Assembly: GCA_964426545.1 (NCBI GenBank)
Contig: CAYRQP010000026.1
Span: 1-18,878 of the forward strand
Direction of reading: 5' to 3'
DNA from: CAYRQP01 sp964426545
GTDB lineage: Bacteria; Fermentibacterota; Fermentibacteria; Fermentibacterales; JCC-6
Length of the DNA stretch: 18,878 bases
Position numbers and translations under genes: made by a program. A model generated the notes under the pieces. That model saw nothing but the letters and a program-made list of their open reading frames with translations, did no database searches and was not told where the DNA came from. Below are positions 1 to 7,400 of the stretch, piece after piece. Each line of letters starts with the position of its first letter. The first letter of the stretch is position 1.

Positions 1-1
1 G

Positions 2-202
2 TGTTACACGCGTCTGGGAATAACATTGCTGCTGGGTTTTTGCTGGTGGACATTGGCTCCGTTCATCTCGATCGACTTTACGAATATTTGGATTATTCTG
101 TACGAATCAACAAGACCATTGGTAATCCTTATTGTTGGGTTGTATGCATTGAAGATACCGCATGGAAAGCAAGAACATCATACTTACCAGAAAACAACCT
201 AG
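2..202 (+). CDS. C-terminal end of a small membrane protein (5' truncated by the window)
   Basis: Frame 2 is open from the window edge to a TAG at 200-202, giving about 66 residues. The translation has two strongly hydrophobic stretches, one around RLGITLLLGFCWWTLAPF and one around RPLVILIVGLYALKI, followed by a polar, basic and His-rich tail ending in QKTT. That pattern fits the last two membrane helices and cytoplasmic tail of a small integral membrane protein. The overlapping frame-1 ORF is longer but less protein-like. I do not recognise the family, and the start lies outside the window. It could also be a decayed fragment, because the DNA up to about 1200 is accessory in character. Confidence 0.45.
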   Translation, partial: CYTRLGITLLLGFCWWTLAPFISIDFTNIWIILYESTRPLVILIVGLYALKIPHGKQEHHTYQKTT

Positions 203-238
203 CTATCTCCGCGGCCTGGGCTATGACCTCATCCGTAT

Positions 239-258
239 CAGCGGGGGAAACCCCGCTG
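239..258 (+). terminator. Strong GNRA hairpin after the truncated gene
   Basis: A perfect 8-bp stem, CAGCGGGG (239-246) and CCCCGCTG (251-258), closes a GAAA tetraloop. It lies 37 nt after the stop of the preceding partial gene. No T-tract follows, so it is at best a weak intrinsic terminator. It may instead be an RNA-stabilising or processing hairpin. The rest of 203-429 shows no gene I can support. Confidence 0.4.
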
Positions 259-429
259 CTCAATTGAAACCCGTTTGCGACGACAGAATGAATCAACGAC
301 TAAAGTCATCTGATCAGCGTCATCCTATAATGCAATGGCGACAATTAGAATTCCCGAAAAAGTTGCTAATCAATTAGCCTATCCAGTCACTCTAGTTTCA
401 TCAAAAAACATTCTAACTTTCGAGCATAC

Positions 430-458
430 TTGTCAATATATCTGGGACTCGGTATTTT
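430..458 (+). promoter_or_regulatory. Candidate promoter for the DUF5684 gene
   Basis: TTGTCA (430-435; 5 of 6 to the sigma-70 -35 consensus) is followed by a 17-nt spacer and TATTTT (453-458; 4 of 6 to the -10). This would start transcription about 30 nt before the ATG at 496, leaving a short leader with the GGAGG ribosome binding site. The prediction is by eye only. Confidence 0.45.
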
Positions 459-495
459 TCAACATAAATTGGTCAAATAACCTGAAGGAGGAAGT

Positions 496-927
496 ATGGA
501 GTACGGCAACGAAGCTGCGTTTGGTGGAATGCTATGGCTTTTCATTATGGGATTCAGTGTAGTTATGGCGATTGCTCAATGGAAAGTTTTTGAGAAAGCA
601 GGACAACCCGGTTGGGCCTGCCTTGTACCTATCTACAATATCATCATTTTGCTACGGGTAACTAGACAACCTGAATGGTGGATAATACTGTTTTTTGTTC
701 CGGTAGCGAACTTTGTAATAGCAATAAGGATATCTATAGAGCTTGCCAGGGTTTTCGGTCAGTCGGGTGGATTTGGAGCCGGATTGATTCTGCTTCCAGT
801 TATCTTTTACCCGATACTGGGATTTGGAGATGCACAATATGTAGGTGGGGTTTCATCATCACCGATACATCGAGAGGATTATTCAGATCAATGCAGAACA
901 GATACGGACAGCAGGTTCCACCAATAA
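496..927 (+). CDS. DUF5684-type small membrane protein
   Basis: This 143-residue protein has three or four membrane helices: about 10-28 (LWLFIMGFSVVMAIAQW), 43-57 (CLVPIYNIIILLRV), 63-80 (WIILFFVPVANFVIAI) and 95-108 (GLILLPVIFYPILGFG). The string AGQPGWACLVPIYNIIILL, then WWIILFFVPVANFVIAI, then FGxGLILLPVIFYPILGFGDAQY, is the pattern I associate with DUF5684, a family of unknown function. The start is set by AAGGAGG six nt upstream. Family members usually end soon after GDAQY. Here a polar tail of about 25 residues follows (SSSPIHREDY and onward), which may be native or may reflect a frameshift into the decayed DNA beyond. It appears monocistronic, with its own promoter at 430-458. Confidence 0.75.
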   Translation: MEYGNEAAFGGMLWLFIMGFSVVMAIAQWKVFEKAGQPGWACLVPIYNIIILLRVTRQPEWWIILFFVPVANFVIAIRISIELARVFGQSGGFGAGLILLPVIFYPILGFGDAQYVGGVSSSPIHREDYSDQCRTDTDSRFHQ

Positions 928-1174
928 TTCTGCAAGACATACCTACTATACAAATGATATGACGGCTGGTTTGGTCGACTACTTCGTGTAGATTCATCTT
1001 CCGGTACGCATCGTTTCGATGGAATTGTTATCACGGGGCGAAGTGAGAAGTTATGCGGGATAGAAATTTCGGATGACAGAATATCGATAAGTTGACCATG
1101 AAGTATGTAAATGACGAGATTCCCAAAGAAATTTATGAAAGGCAGATTGCATCACATAGGTCTGAACTTGATAA
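928..1174 (+). other. Gene-poor stretch with broken coding remnants
   Basis: No full-length gene is visible. Frame 1 is open from 958 to a TGA at 1093-1095 and reads protein-like (DGWFGRLLRVDSSSG, then THRFDGIVITGRSEK) but has no good start or ribosome binding site. Frame 3 then gives a charged piece (MKYVNDEIPKEIYERQ, then IASHRSELDN, 1098-1175) ending in TGA. Coding-like segments switching frame, directly before an N-terminally missing transferase fragment, suggest a decayed gene. The assignment is inference, and chance ORFs are possible. Confidence 0.3.
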
Positions 1175-1396
1175 CTGAGAGCATCTGAAGCGGTAGAGCA
1201 TGTGGGTACCAATAAGGTGGTAATGGAGATACATTGTACTGCTGATACTAGAGGGATATGGTTAAAGGACATATCTAGACACCCAATAGAGGGTGAGATG
1301 TTATTGGATAGGAGTGTGAATTTTCGAGTTATTGGAGTGGATATAGTGCAGGGAGACTTAGGAGAACATATTAAATTGGTATGTGAGGTAATATAG
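1175..1396 (+). pseudogene. C-terminal remnant of an ADP-ribosyltransferase-exoenzyme-like protein
   Basis: The frame is open from 1175 to a TAG at 1394-1396, about 73 residues; the first possible start is the GTG at 1202. The core reads GTNKVVMEIHC, then TRGIWLKDISRHPIEGEM, then LLDRSVNFRVIGVDI. This resembles the last beta strands of ADP-ribosyltransferase exoenzyme domains (the kind often attached to phage head-morphogenesis proteins): strand, G-T-[RK]-G, the E-x-E (here EGE) NAD-site pair, then the hydrophobic 'f.V.gv' strand. The N-terminal half with the catalytic Arg and STS motif is missing, and stops lie upstream in all frames. I therefore call it a truncated, probably inactive gene. 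Its stop overlaps the GTG start of the next ORF (TAGTG), as in a translationally coupled pair. The family assignment is from recalled pattern only. Confidence 0.5.
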
Positions 1397-1605
1397 TGAA
1401 AGATTTTGGATATAAGCCGGAGGCTAGTCAATGTGATAGATGTAAGCATATAATTTGGGAGGCACCTTGGGATAAATGTAAAGCTTACCCCAACGGAATT
1501 CCAAGAAAATTGTTAGTAAATGAGGTATCACACAGGGAGCCGTATAAGCATGATGGGGGATTGAGATTCGAGGAGACGAGTGAAAGAAAAGATTCTCCGC
1601 GCTGA
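1396..1605 (+). CDS. Small cysteine-containing protein coupled to the transferase remnant
   Basis: The protein is 69 residues with a GTG start overlapping the upstream stop. A CxxC pair (C13, C16) and a third Cys (C28) suggest a small metal- or redox-binding knuckle. The middle (KCKAYPNGIPRKLLVNEVSH, then REPYKHDGGLRFE) matches a short protein I recall next to phage-derived ADP-ribosyltransferase and head-morphogenesis genes, often of the form C.AFP.GIP..I..G...H..P...D.GIRFE. The function of that family is unknown to me; a partner or immunity role for the transferase is only a guess. The reading frame is intact although its neighbour is broken. The last dozen residues (SERKDSPR) are polar and may be loose. 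Confidence 0.55.
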   Translation: MKDFGYKPEASQCDRCKHIIWEAPWDKCKAYPNGIPRKLLVNEVSHREPYKHDGGLRFEETSERKDSPR

Positions 1606-1698
1606 AAGCAATACAGGCTGAGAATCAGCGCATAGATACCTACCTTGCTTATTTGAAAAGAGCATGAGATTCAGTCTTTGGTAAGAAAACAGAACTCC

Positions 1699-1734
1699 TT
1701 GACAATGAAACAAAAAGTAGGTAGTAATTGTTTC
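1699..1734 (+). promoter_or_regulatory. abiE promoter with inverted-repeat operator
   Basis: A consensus TTGACA (1699-1704), an 18-nt spacer and AGTAAT (1723-1728; 4 of 6) form a candidate sigma-70 promoter, with transcription starting near 1735. A perfect 7-bp inverted repeat, GAAACAA (1707-1713) and TTGTTTC (1728-1734), straddles the spacer and -10, separated by 14 nt. Known AbiEi antitoxins repress their own operon by binding inverted repeats, so this is the natural operator candidate. The position also supports the ATG at 1753 as the true start. Identified by eye. Confidence 0.5.
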
Positions 1735-1752
1735 GTAAATAAGGAAGGAACA

Positions 1753-2370
1753 ATGAAATATTCTATTGCCGGTAAAGTTATTAAGCGCATTACTGGACGC
1801 GGTAGGGGATGGGTCTTCACACCTGCAGATTTCAAAGATACAGGCAGCAGGACTGCCGTTGCCCTGGCTCTTATGCGTTATAAGAACGATGGAGTTATCC
1901 GCCGGATTGCCAGGGGGCTGTATGATTACCCAAGAAGAGATGTCCATCTGGGACTTCTGGCTCCGGCGGTCGAGAAAATTGCGGCTGCTCTGGAAAGACG
2001 CGATGTTGTGCGACTTCAGCCATCCGGAGCCTATGCTGCCAACTTATTGGGTTTGAGTGACCAGATTCCAATGAGGATTGTGTTTCTTACTGATGGACCC
2101 ACTCGCAGATTACAGGTGGGGAATAGACTCATATTGCTTAAACGAACCACTCCACGCAATATGGCAACTGCCGGCAGAATCAGCGGGACAGTTATTCAGG
2201 CATTCAGATGGCTTGGACAGAAGTGTGTCGATAATGACACAGTGTCTTTGCTTAACAGACGATTAAGCATTGACGAGAAAGAACAATTGTTGAAGGACAC
2301 TCGCTTTGCACCGGTATGGATAGCGGAACGGATGCTGGAAATTGTTGAAAAGAATAAATCTGATGGATAA
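1753..2370 (+). CDS. abiEi: AbiEi-like / DUF6088 antitoxin (type IV toxin-antitoxin)
   Basis: This 205-residue protein starts at the ATG preceded by AAGGAAGG; an in-frame upstream GTG at 1678 would lie before the promoter and is rejected. Residues 1-60 form a winged helix-turn-helix typical of DUF6088/AbiEi (KVIKRITGRGRGWVFTPADF, then SRTAVALALMRYKNDGVIRR, then ARGLYDYPR). The remainder (PSGAYAANLLGLSDQIPMRI, then VFLTDGPTRRLQVG) fits the C-terminal antitoxin domain seen across AbiEi-like proteins. In characterised AbiE pairs the antitoxin neutralises the nucleotidyltransferase toxin without stable complex formation and represses the promoter. The stop overlaps the toxin start by 8 nt, so the two are translationally coupled. 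No damage is seen. Confidence 0.85.
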   Translation: MKYSIAGKVIKRITGRGRGWVFTPADFKDTGSRTAVALALMRYKNDGVIRRIARGLYDYPRRDVHLGLLAPAVEKIAAALERRDVVRLQPSGAYAANLLGLSDQIPMRIVFLTDGPTRRLQVGNRLILLKRTTPRNMATAGRISGTVIQAFRWLGQKCVDNDTVSLLNRRLSIDEKEQLLKDTRFAPVWIAERMLEIVEKNKSDG

Positions 2371-3391
2371 ATACACTGAACTGGGTTCTGAACAGCGACG
2401 CATAATCTGTGAAGAATCTTCTGAGAAGTTAAACCTGCCGGCTGCTTCAATAGAGAAGGACTACTGGGTCTGCTGGATACTCAGGGAACTGTTCAACATC
2501 CCCGTGTGGCAGGACAATATCATCTTCAAGGGTGGTACATCTTTGTCGAAGTGCTGGAATCTCATCAATCGTTTTTCTGAAGACATTGATATAGTGATTG
2601 ACAAGAAATATCTTGGTTTTGGAGGAGATGATAGTCCGGAGAATGCTCCGAGTAAGAAACAGCTAAGAAAACGGCTGAAAAGAATGAAACAAGCCACTCA
2701 GAAGAAGATACATGAAGAACTGACACTAATTTTGGCAGAGCGGATTGGATATTCGCTTCCCGAGCCTGATAAATGGGAACTGCTTCCCGCATCGGAAGAG
2801 GAAGATAGCGACAGGCAAACTCTCCTCTTCGAGTATCCGACAGCAATGCCTCAAACGGGTAGTTATATCAGGCGGGTTGTGAAAATCGAAATGGGTGCAA
2901 GATCTGATAGTGAACCTGTGGATGAAATAGAGATACATCCATATCTATGCGACGCTTTCCCGAATATCATAGGTCCCTGCAAGTTTCCTGTGCGAGCCCT
3001 GGCGGTTGAAAGAACATTCTGGGAAAAAGCTATGCTGCTCCATGATGAAACATACCGACCGGCATCAAAGAATAGGGCAGCGAGAATGGCTCGACACTAC
3101 TATGACCTCTGGTGTCTCATAACAAAAGGGATTGCTGAGAAGGCCGTTCAGCGAGAGGATATCTTCAATCGCACAGCTAAACACCGGAGAATCTATTTCA
3201 ACTGGTCATGGATGGACTATAGTACTCTTGTCCGCGGGCAATTACGATTGATACCTTTACCCGAGCAAAAGAGTGAGTGGCACAGGGACTATCTGGCGAT
3301 GAGTTCCGAGATGTTTTTTGGTGAAGTTCCAAAATTCGATGAAGTGCTACATGTGATTGAAATCTTCCAGAATGAGTTCAACTCTATCTGA
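2363..3391 (+). CDS. abiEii: AbiEii/AbiGii-family nucleotidyltransferase toxin
   Basis: The protein is 342 residues. The ATG at 2363 (MDKYTELGSEQRR) overlaps the antitoxin gene by 8 nt and is preferred to the upstream TTG at 2342. The nucleotidyltransferase core is intact: FKGGTSLSK (55-63), then SEDIDI (72-77) supplying the two metal-binding acidic residues, a third acidic position near KIEM (174-177), and the family motif around R...ERTFWEKAMLLH (211-227). RHYYDLWCL (244-252) is also a hallmark of AbiEii/DUF1814 proteins. AbiE toxins transfer nucleotides to cellular RNA: the mycobacterial relative MenT modifies the 3' end of tRNA, and Lactococcus/Streptococcus AbiEii is GTP-specific. Such pairs give abortive phage defence or stabilise accessory DNA. 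All key residues are present, so it is probably active. It converges on the tRNA genes 100 nt downstream. Confidence 0.9.
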   Translation: MDKYTELGSEQRRIICEESSEKLNLPAASIEKDYWVCWILRELFNIPVWQDNIIFKGGTSLSKCWNLINRFSEDIDIVIDKKYLGFGGDDSPENAPSKKQLRKRLKRMKQATQKKIHEELTLILAERIGYSLPEPDKWELLPASEEEDSDRQTLLFEYPTAMPQTGSYIRRVVKIEMGARSDSEPVDEIEIHPYLCDAFPNIIGPCKFPVRALAVERTFWEKAMLLHDETYRPASKNRAARMARHYYDLWCLITKGIAEKAVQREDIFNRTAKHRRIYFNWSWMDYSTLVRGQLRLIPLPEQKSEWHRDYLAMSSEMFFGEVPKFDEVLHVIEIFQNEFNSI

Positions 3392-3493
3392 CATCGATTC
3401 AGAATAAAGAGAATAGTATTATGAGGACTTCGAACACCTTGAGACAAGTGTCGGTCATCTGTTTATCTATTCTCAATAAGCCTGATGCGCAAA

Positions 3494-3568
3494 TGGCGAC
3501 CCCAACGGGGATCGAACCCGTGTTGCCGGCGTGAAAGGCCAGTGTCCTAACCTCTAGACGATGGGGTC
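3494..3568 (-). tRNA. tRNA-Glu (anticodon UUC)
   Basis: Read on the minus strand, GACCCCA (acceptor 5' side) pairs with TGGGGTC, followed by discriminator G and an encoded CCA. The anticodon arm is CTGGC-CTTTCAC-GCCGG, placing UUC at positions 34-36. The D-arm TCGTCTAGAGGTTAGGACA is typical of glutamate tRNAs, and the T-arm carries GGTTCGATCC. The length is 75 nt with CCA. No clear terminator follows it. Confidence 0.97.
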
Positions 3569-3646
3569 GCAAAATGAGCGTCAATAATCGTACATTATGG
3601 CGTTACTGTCAATATGCAACATCTTCACAGAATGTACACGTTACCT

Positions 3647-3722
3647 TGGTGAGCCGCGGGGGGATTGAACCCCCGACCCTCTGATTAAAAGTCAGATGCT
3701 CTACCGACTGAGCTAGCGGCTC
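3647..3722 (-). tRNA. tRNA-Lys (anticodon UUU)
   Basis: On the minus strand the acceptor GAGCCGC pairs with GCGGCTC, followed by discriminator A and an encoded CCA. The anticodon arm is TCTGA-CTTTTAA-TCAGA with UUU at 34-36. The D-loop (AGCTCAGTCGGTAGAGC) and T-arm (GGGGGTTCAATCCCCC) are standard. It is 76 nt with CCA and lies 78 nt upstream of tRNA-Glu in the same orientation, so the two are probably co-transcribed. Confidence 0.97.
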
Positions 3723-3800
3723 ACTGCAGGGTAAGCGGTAAGATAAGAAAAATATGTAAAATGACAAGATGTAAGCAGTAATATGGTATTGCAAATAATA

Positions 3801-3828
3801 GAATACATTATAATATTAGAATATATTC
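3801..3828 (+). promoter_or_regulatory. 28-bp near-palindrome over the -10 box: tetR operator candidate
   Basis: The half-sites GAATACATTATAAT (3801-3814) and ATTAGAATATATTC (3815-3828) are reverse complements at 12 of 14 positions. The stretch includes a perfect TATAAT (3809-3814) and a smaller perfect palindrome GAATATATTC (3819-3828). It ends 16 nt before the tetR start, with GGAGG between. No good -35 is visible at the expected distance (GTATTG at 3786). TetR repressors normally bind such sites as dimers and block their own promoter, so this is the likely autoregulatory operator for the whole operon. Confidence 0.55.
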
Positions 3829-3844
3829 AAAAATTGGAGGAAAA

Positions 3845-4459
3845 ATGGGATTACGAGAAGAGAAGAAAGAACAGACTAGTGCGGATATACTTCGTGCTAC
3901 AGGTGAGTTACTGATGGAAAAGGACATTGAGGAGATAACGGTATCTGAAATTGCTGAACGCGCCAGGGTGAGCATTGCTACACTGTATAACTACTTCGAT
4001 GGGAAGGATGAACTGCTTCTCGAGCATTTGAGACGGATGATTGGCAGGGGCAGGGAAGAAGGGGACAGGATTATTTCAACTGAACATGAGTCTCCTGCGG
4101 AAGCAGTATTTGCCTTACTCAATGTATATCTCAGTGATACCGAGTCGCAGAAGAGACTTCCAATGCGGCAGCTCTATGCGGCAGGATTAAAGAGGAGCAT
4201 GAGCGGCGGGACAAGTATTTTCAAGGATATCGTACTTAAGCAGCTTATTCAGTTACTGGAGAAACTGGTGTCCGAAGGACTTGTCAGAAGTGATTTGAAT
4301 ATCGAGAATACTGCGCTGATATTTCTTGGTATGATGCACAATGCAATGGCTGAACAGAGTTTTCAGGGAACCTTATCCATAGAGGAAGTCACCGAGAGGA
4401 TACATACAAATATTTCTCTCTTGTTCGAGGGAATCGGTTCCAGAAGAGAGGGTGTGTAA
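3845..4459 (+). CDS. TetR/AcrR-family transcriptional repressor
   Basis: The protein is 204 residues, normal for the family, with ATG preceded by GGAGG. Residues about 10-55 form the three-helix DNA-binding domain: an ADILRATGELLMEK helix, then the helix-turn-helix ITVSEIAERARVSIATLYNY (31-50) and the family's FDGKDELLLEHL. The C-terminal part is all-helical and divergent, as expected of a ligand-binding and dimerisation domain. It is the first gene of a tight operon: one nt separates its stop from the RND transporter start. By analogy with AcrR and similar regulators it probably represses the operon until a pump substrate binds. The ligand cannot be read from the sequence. The operator candidate is at 3801-3828. 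Confidence 0.9.
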   Translation: MGLREEKKEQTSADILRATGELLMEKDIEEITVSEIAERARVSIATLYNYFDGKDELLLEHLRRMIGRGREEGDRIISTEHESPAEAVFALLNVYLSDTESQKRLPMRQLYAAGLKRSMSGGTSIFKDIVLKQLIQLLEKLVSEGLVRSDLNIENTALIFLGMMHNAMAEQSFQGTLSIEEVTERIHTNISLLFEGIGSRREGV

Positions 4460-4460
4460 T

Positions 4461-7400
4461 ATGCTACTTTCCAGTGTATCAGTTCGAAGGCGCATAACAT
4501 TCATAATGGTATTTATCGCACTGTTTGGCATTGGGATATTCGGACTCTCGCAACTGGGAGTAGATCTCTATCCGAATCTGGTGATGCCGCAGATGATGAT
4601 ATTCAGCCAGTTATATGGTGCAGGTCCCGAAGAAGTAGAGAACCTTGTTACGGAGTATATAGAGAAAGCAGCAGCTTCGACTAAAGGTGTGAAGAAGATT
4701 ACTTCGGTGTCGTCCCCCGGCATGTGCATTGTAACAGCAGAATTCAACTGGGGAACAGATATGAACCAGGCTGAAACCGATATGCGTCGTTCTCTCGATA
4801 GATATGACAACTATCTTCCCGATGATGCTACCGAGCCAATGGTACTTCTTCTTGATGCAAGTATGCAACCGGTGATGCTCGTAACATTCACGAGTGATGT
4901 GTTGAACAGTTTCGACCTGAGAACCATGCTTAGCGATGAAATAGAGCCTCGACTGAATCGACTCGATGGAGTTGGCTCCGTTGATATCCAGGGAGGTCTG
5001 CAAAGGCAGATCAATGTAAATGTGGATCCCGACCGGATGATTCGGAACGGCATTGGAATTGCACAGATTACGGGTGCAATTGCAGGTGTCCGCAATGACG
5101 AGCCTGCCGGCAATATAGATATAGGGGGGATGAATGCTTCTCTGAAAATAGGGTGTGCATTCGATTCACTTGCTGATATACGGCAACTTGTGATAGGCGC
5201 CAATGGAATGGAACCTGTGCTGCTGGAACATGTGGCTGAAATCGAGGACGGCAGAACGGATGTGCGGTCTTTCTCCAGAGTCAACGGAAACGATGCCATG
5301 GTGGCAATCGTGTTTCGCCGTTCTGATGCCAACACAGTTAATGTATGCGGCGGTCTGGCTAACGAACTGAATGACATTACGGAGGAGTACGGTTCTGTCA
5401 TGGATGTCGAAGTAGTGTTCAGCCATGCGGATTTCATAAATCAGTCCGTAGGTAATCTTGCTACCACAGGCGTGCAGGCGATTTTTGTTGCTTTCATTGT
5501 GCTGCTGATATTTCTCCAGTCGTGGAAGAGTTCGTTCGTTGTGGCGATATCTATGCCACTCTCCATTATTGTGACATTTGCAGCTATGTATTTCTTCAGT
5601 GTGAACATCAATATTATTTCATTAGCAGGTTTAGCCCTGGCTGTGGGGATGCTCGTGGATAACTCGATCGTTGTTCTCGAGAATATTGTCCGTCACAGGG
5701 ATGAAGGAGAAGACGGGGACAAGGCAGCAGTGGATGGTGCTGAAGAAGTAGGAATGGCCATTACAGCATCGACACTTACTACTCTGGCTGTTTTTATTCC
5801 GATACTCTTTGTGCCGGGCTTATCAGGGCAATTATTCAGGGATATGTCGCTTACTATCAGTTTCAGCCTTCTTGTTTCGCTGTTTGTTGCTCTTTCTCTT
5901 ATTCCACTTCTGACATCGAGGATGAAAGGTATTTCCAATGTTTCCCAGAAAGGCAAAGTTGCAGAAAGACTTACTAAATTCTTCGATGATCTTGAAAAGT
6001 GGTATGAAAAGTGGATAGCCAGAGTTCTACGCCACAGGAAACTGACTCTATTTGCTGCTGTTGTATTGTTGGGCATTTCCATCACACTTGTTGCTACAGT
6101 AGTGCCCCTCTCATTCTTTTCAGAGTCTGATGAAGGTTACATCAGCGGTAATTTCTATCTTTCACCGGGTACCGAACTGGCACAAACAGATTCGGTGATG
6201 GCTCTGGTTGAAGAGGGTATCAGAGAGATTATCGATGAAGATGACCTTCGGCAGATCTGGGTTACTGGCGGAACAGGTGAAGGTTTTTCTGCACTTTTCG
6301 GCGCAAACTCTTCGAATGAAGCGGATTTGCTCATCACCCTTGTTCCCCGCAGCGAAAGAAGTAGGAGTATTGAAGAATACAAGGATAGTATTCGCGTGTT
6401 CCTTGAGGATGTACCTGATCTTGAATATTCCTTCACGCAGGGGGGGGCGATGTCACAGACAGCTCCGGTTCTCATCAGGGTGTATGATGAAAATCTCGAT
6501 ACACTCAGGGCTGTTTCAGAGAGAGTTTCAGATGTACTTAATGACATAGAAGGAACTGCGGATGTTACTACTTCCATGGAGCAGCAGCGGGTAGAGTACA
6601 TCTTCGAACCGGATCCTTCTATATTGGCGGTAAGAGGGGGAATCCGCTCCATGCTCGGGATGTCGATTGCAGACGGAGTGATGGGAACACAGGCGGGATT
6701 CATCCGCAGGGACGGAGATGAAATCCCCATTGTTGTGAGATACGGGGAAAACTATCGCTCAACGCCTGAAAATTTTGCATCTATTCCTTTCATGGGTTCG
6801 CAACTAACTTCCTGGGGTAATGTAGTTGAAGGACTGACCCCCGAGACAATCATCAGGATGAACCAGACGAGATGTGCAACCATTACCTGCAAGAACTCGA
6901 ACCGGGCGCTTGGAGATGTGGCATCTGATGTTGAAGCGGCAATAGATGCAATGGACATGAGTGGACTCAGATATGAAGTGACGGGACAGATTGAAGACCA
7001 GAAAGAAACTTTCCTGTATCTTGGACTTGCCATTCTTGTTGCAGCGATTCTTGTCTATATGGTCATGGCAAGCCAGTTCGAATCACTTCTGGAACCGTTC
7101 ATCATCATTTTCACGGTGCCGATGGCGTTCATAGGTGTTGTATTTACACTGCTTTTAACCGGCACAACACTGTCGGTGACTGCCATGATAGGTACGCTGA
7201 TGCTTGCGGGGATAGTCGTGAACAACGGTATCGTTCTTATCGATTTTGCCAATAAGTTAAGGAAGAAGGAAAAACTCGATGTGGTTCAGGCTGTAGCGAA
7301 AGCCGGTTCTATTCGCCTGAGACCGATTCTGATGACTGCTTTAACTACGATTTTTGCGATGCTGCCGCTGTCACTCGGACTGGGGCAAAGCGGAGAAACC

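Noticed and set aside
162..377. 71-residue plus ORF in the left gap
   Set aside because: No ribosome binding site, it overlaps the GNRA hairpin, and it shows no recognisable domain; probably chance.
1051..1449. 132-residue minus-strand ORF
   Set aside because: It is antisense to the transferase remnant and the small Cys gene and has low-complexity Ser/Thr/Ile composition typical of a shadow frame. The plus-strand frames show family-like patterns.
1..3493. Second copy of a tRNA 3' end as an attachment site
   Set aside because: I looked for the 3' sequence of tRNA-Glu and tRNA-Lys on the accessory side and saw no convincing duplicate within the window.
3399..3794. Two 61-residue minus-strand ORFs across the tRNA genes
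   Set aside because: They are translations through tRNA-Glu and tRNA-Lys sequence and are the well-known false proteins from tRNA genes.
4811..5437. 208-residue minus-strand ORF inside the RND gene
   Set aside because: Shadow of the conserved RND coding frame, Ser/Arg-rich and without a start signal. The same holds for 5693-6085 and 6155-6730.
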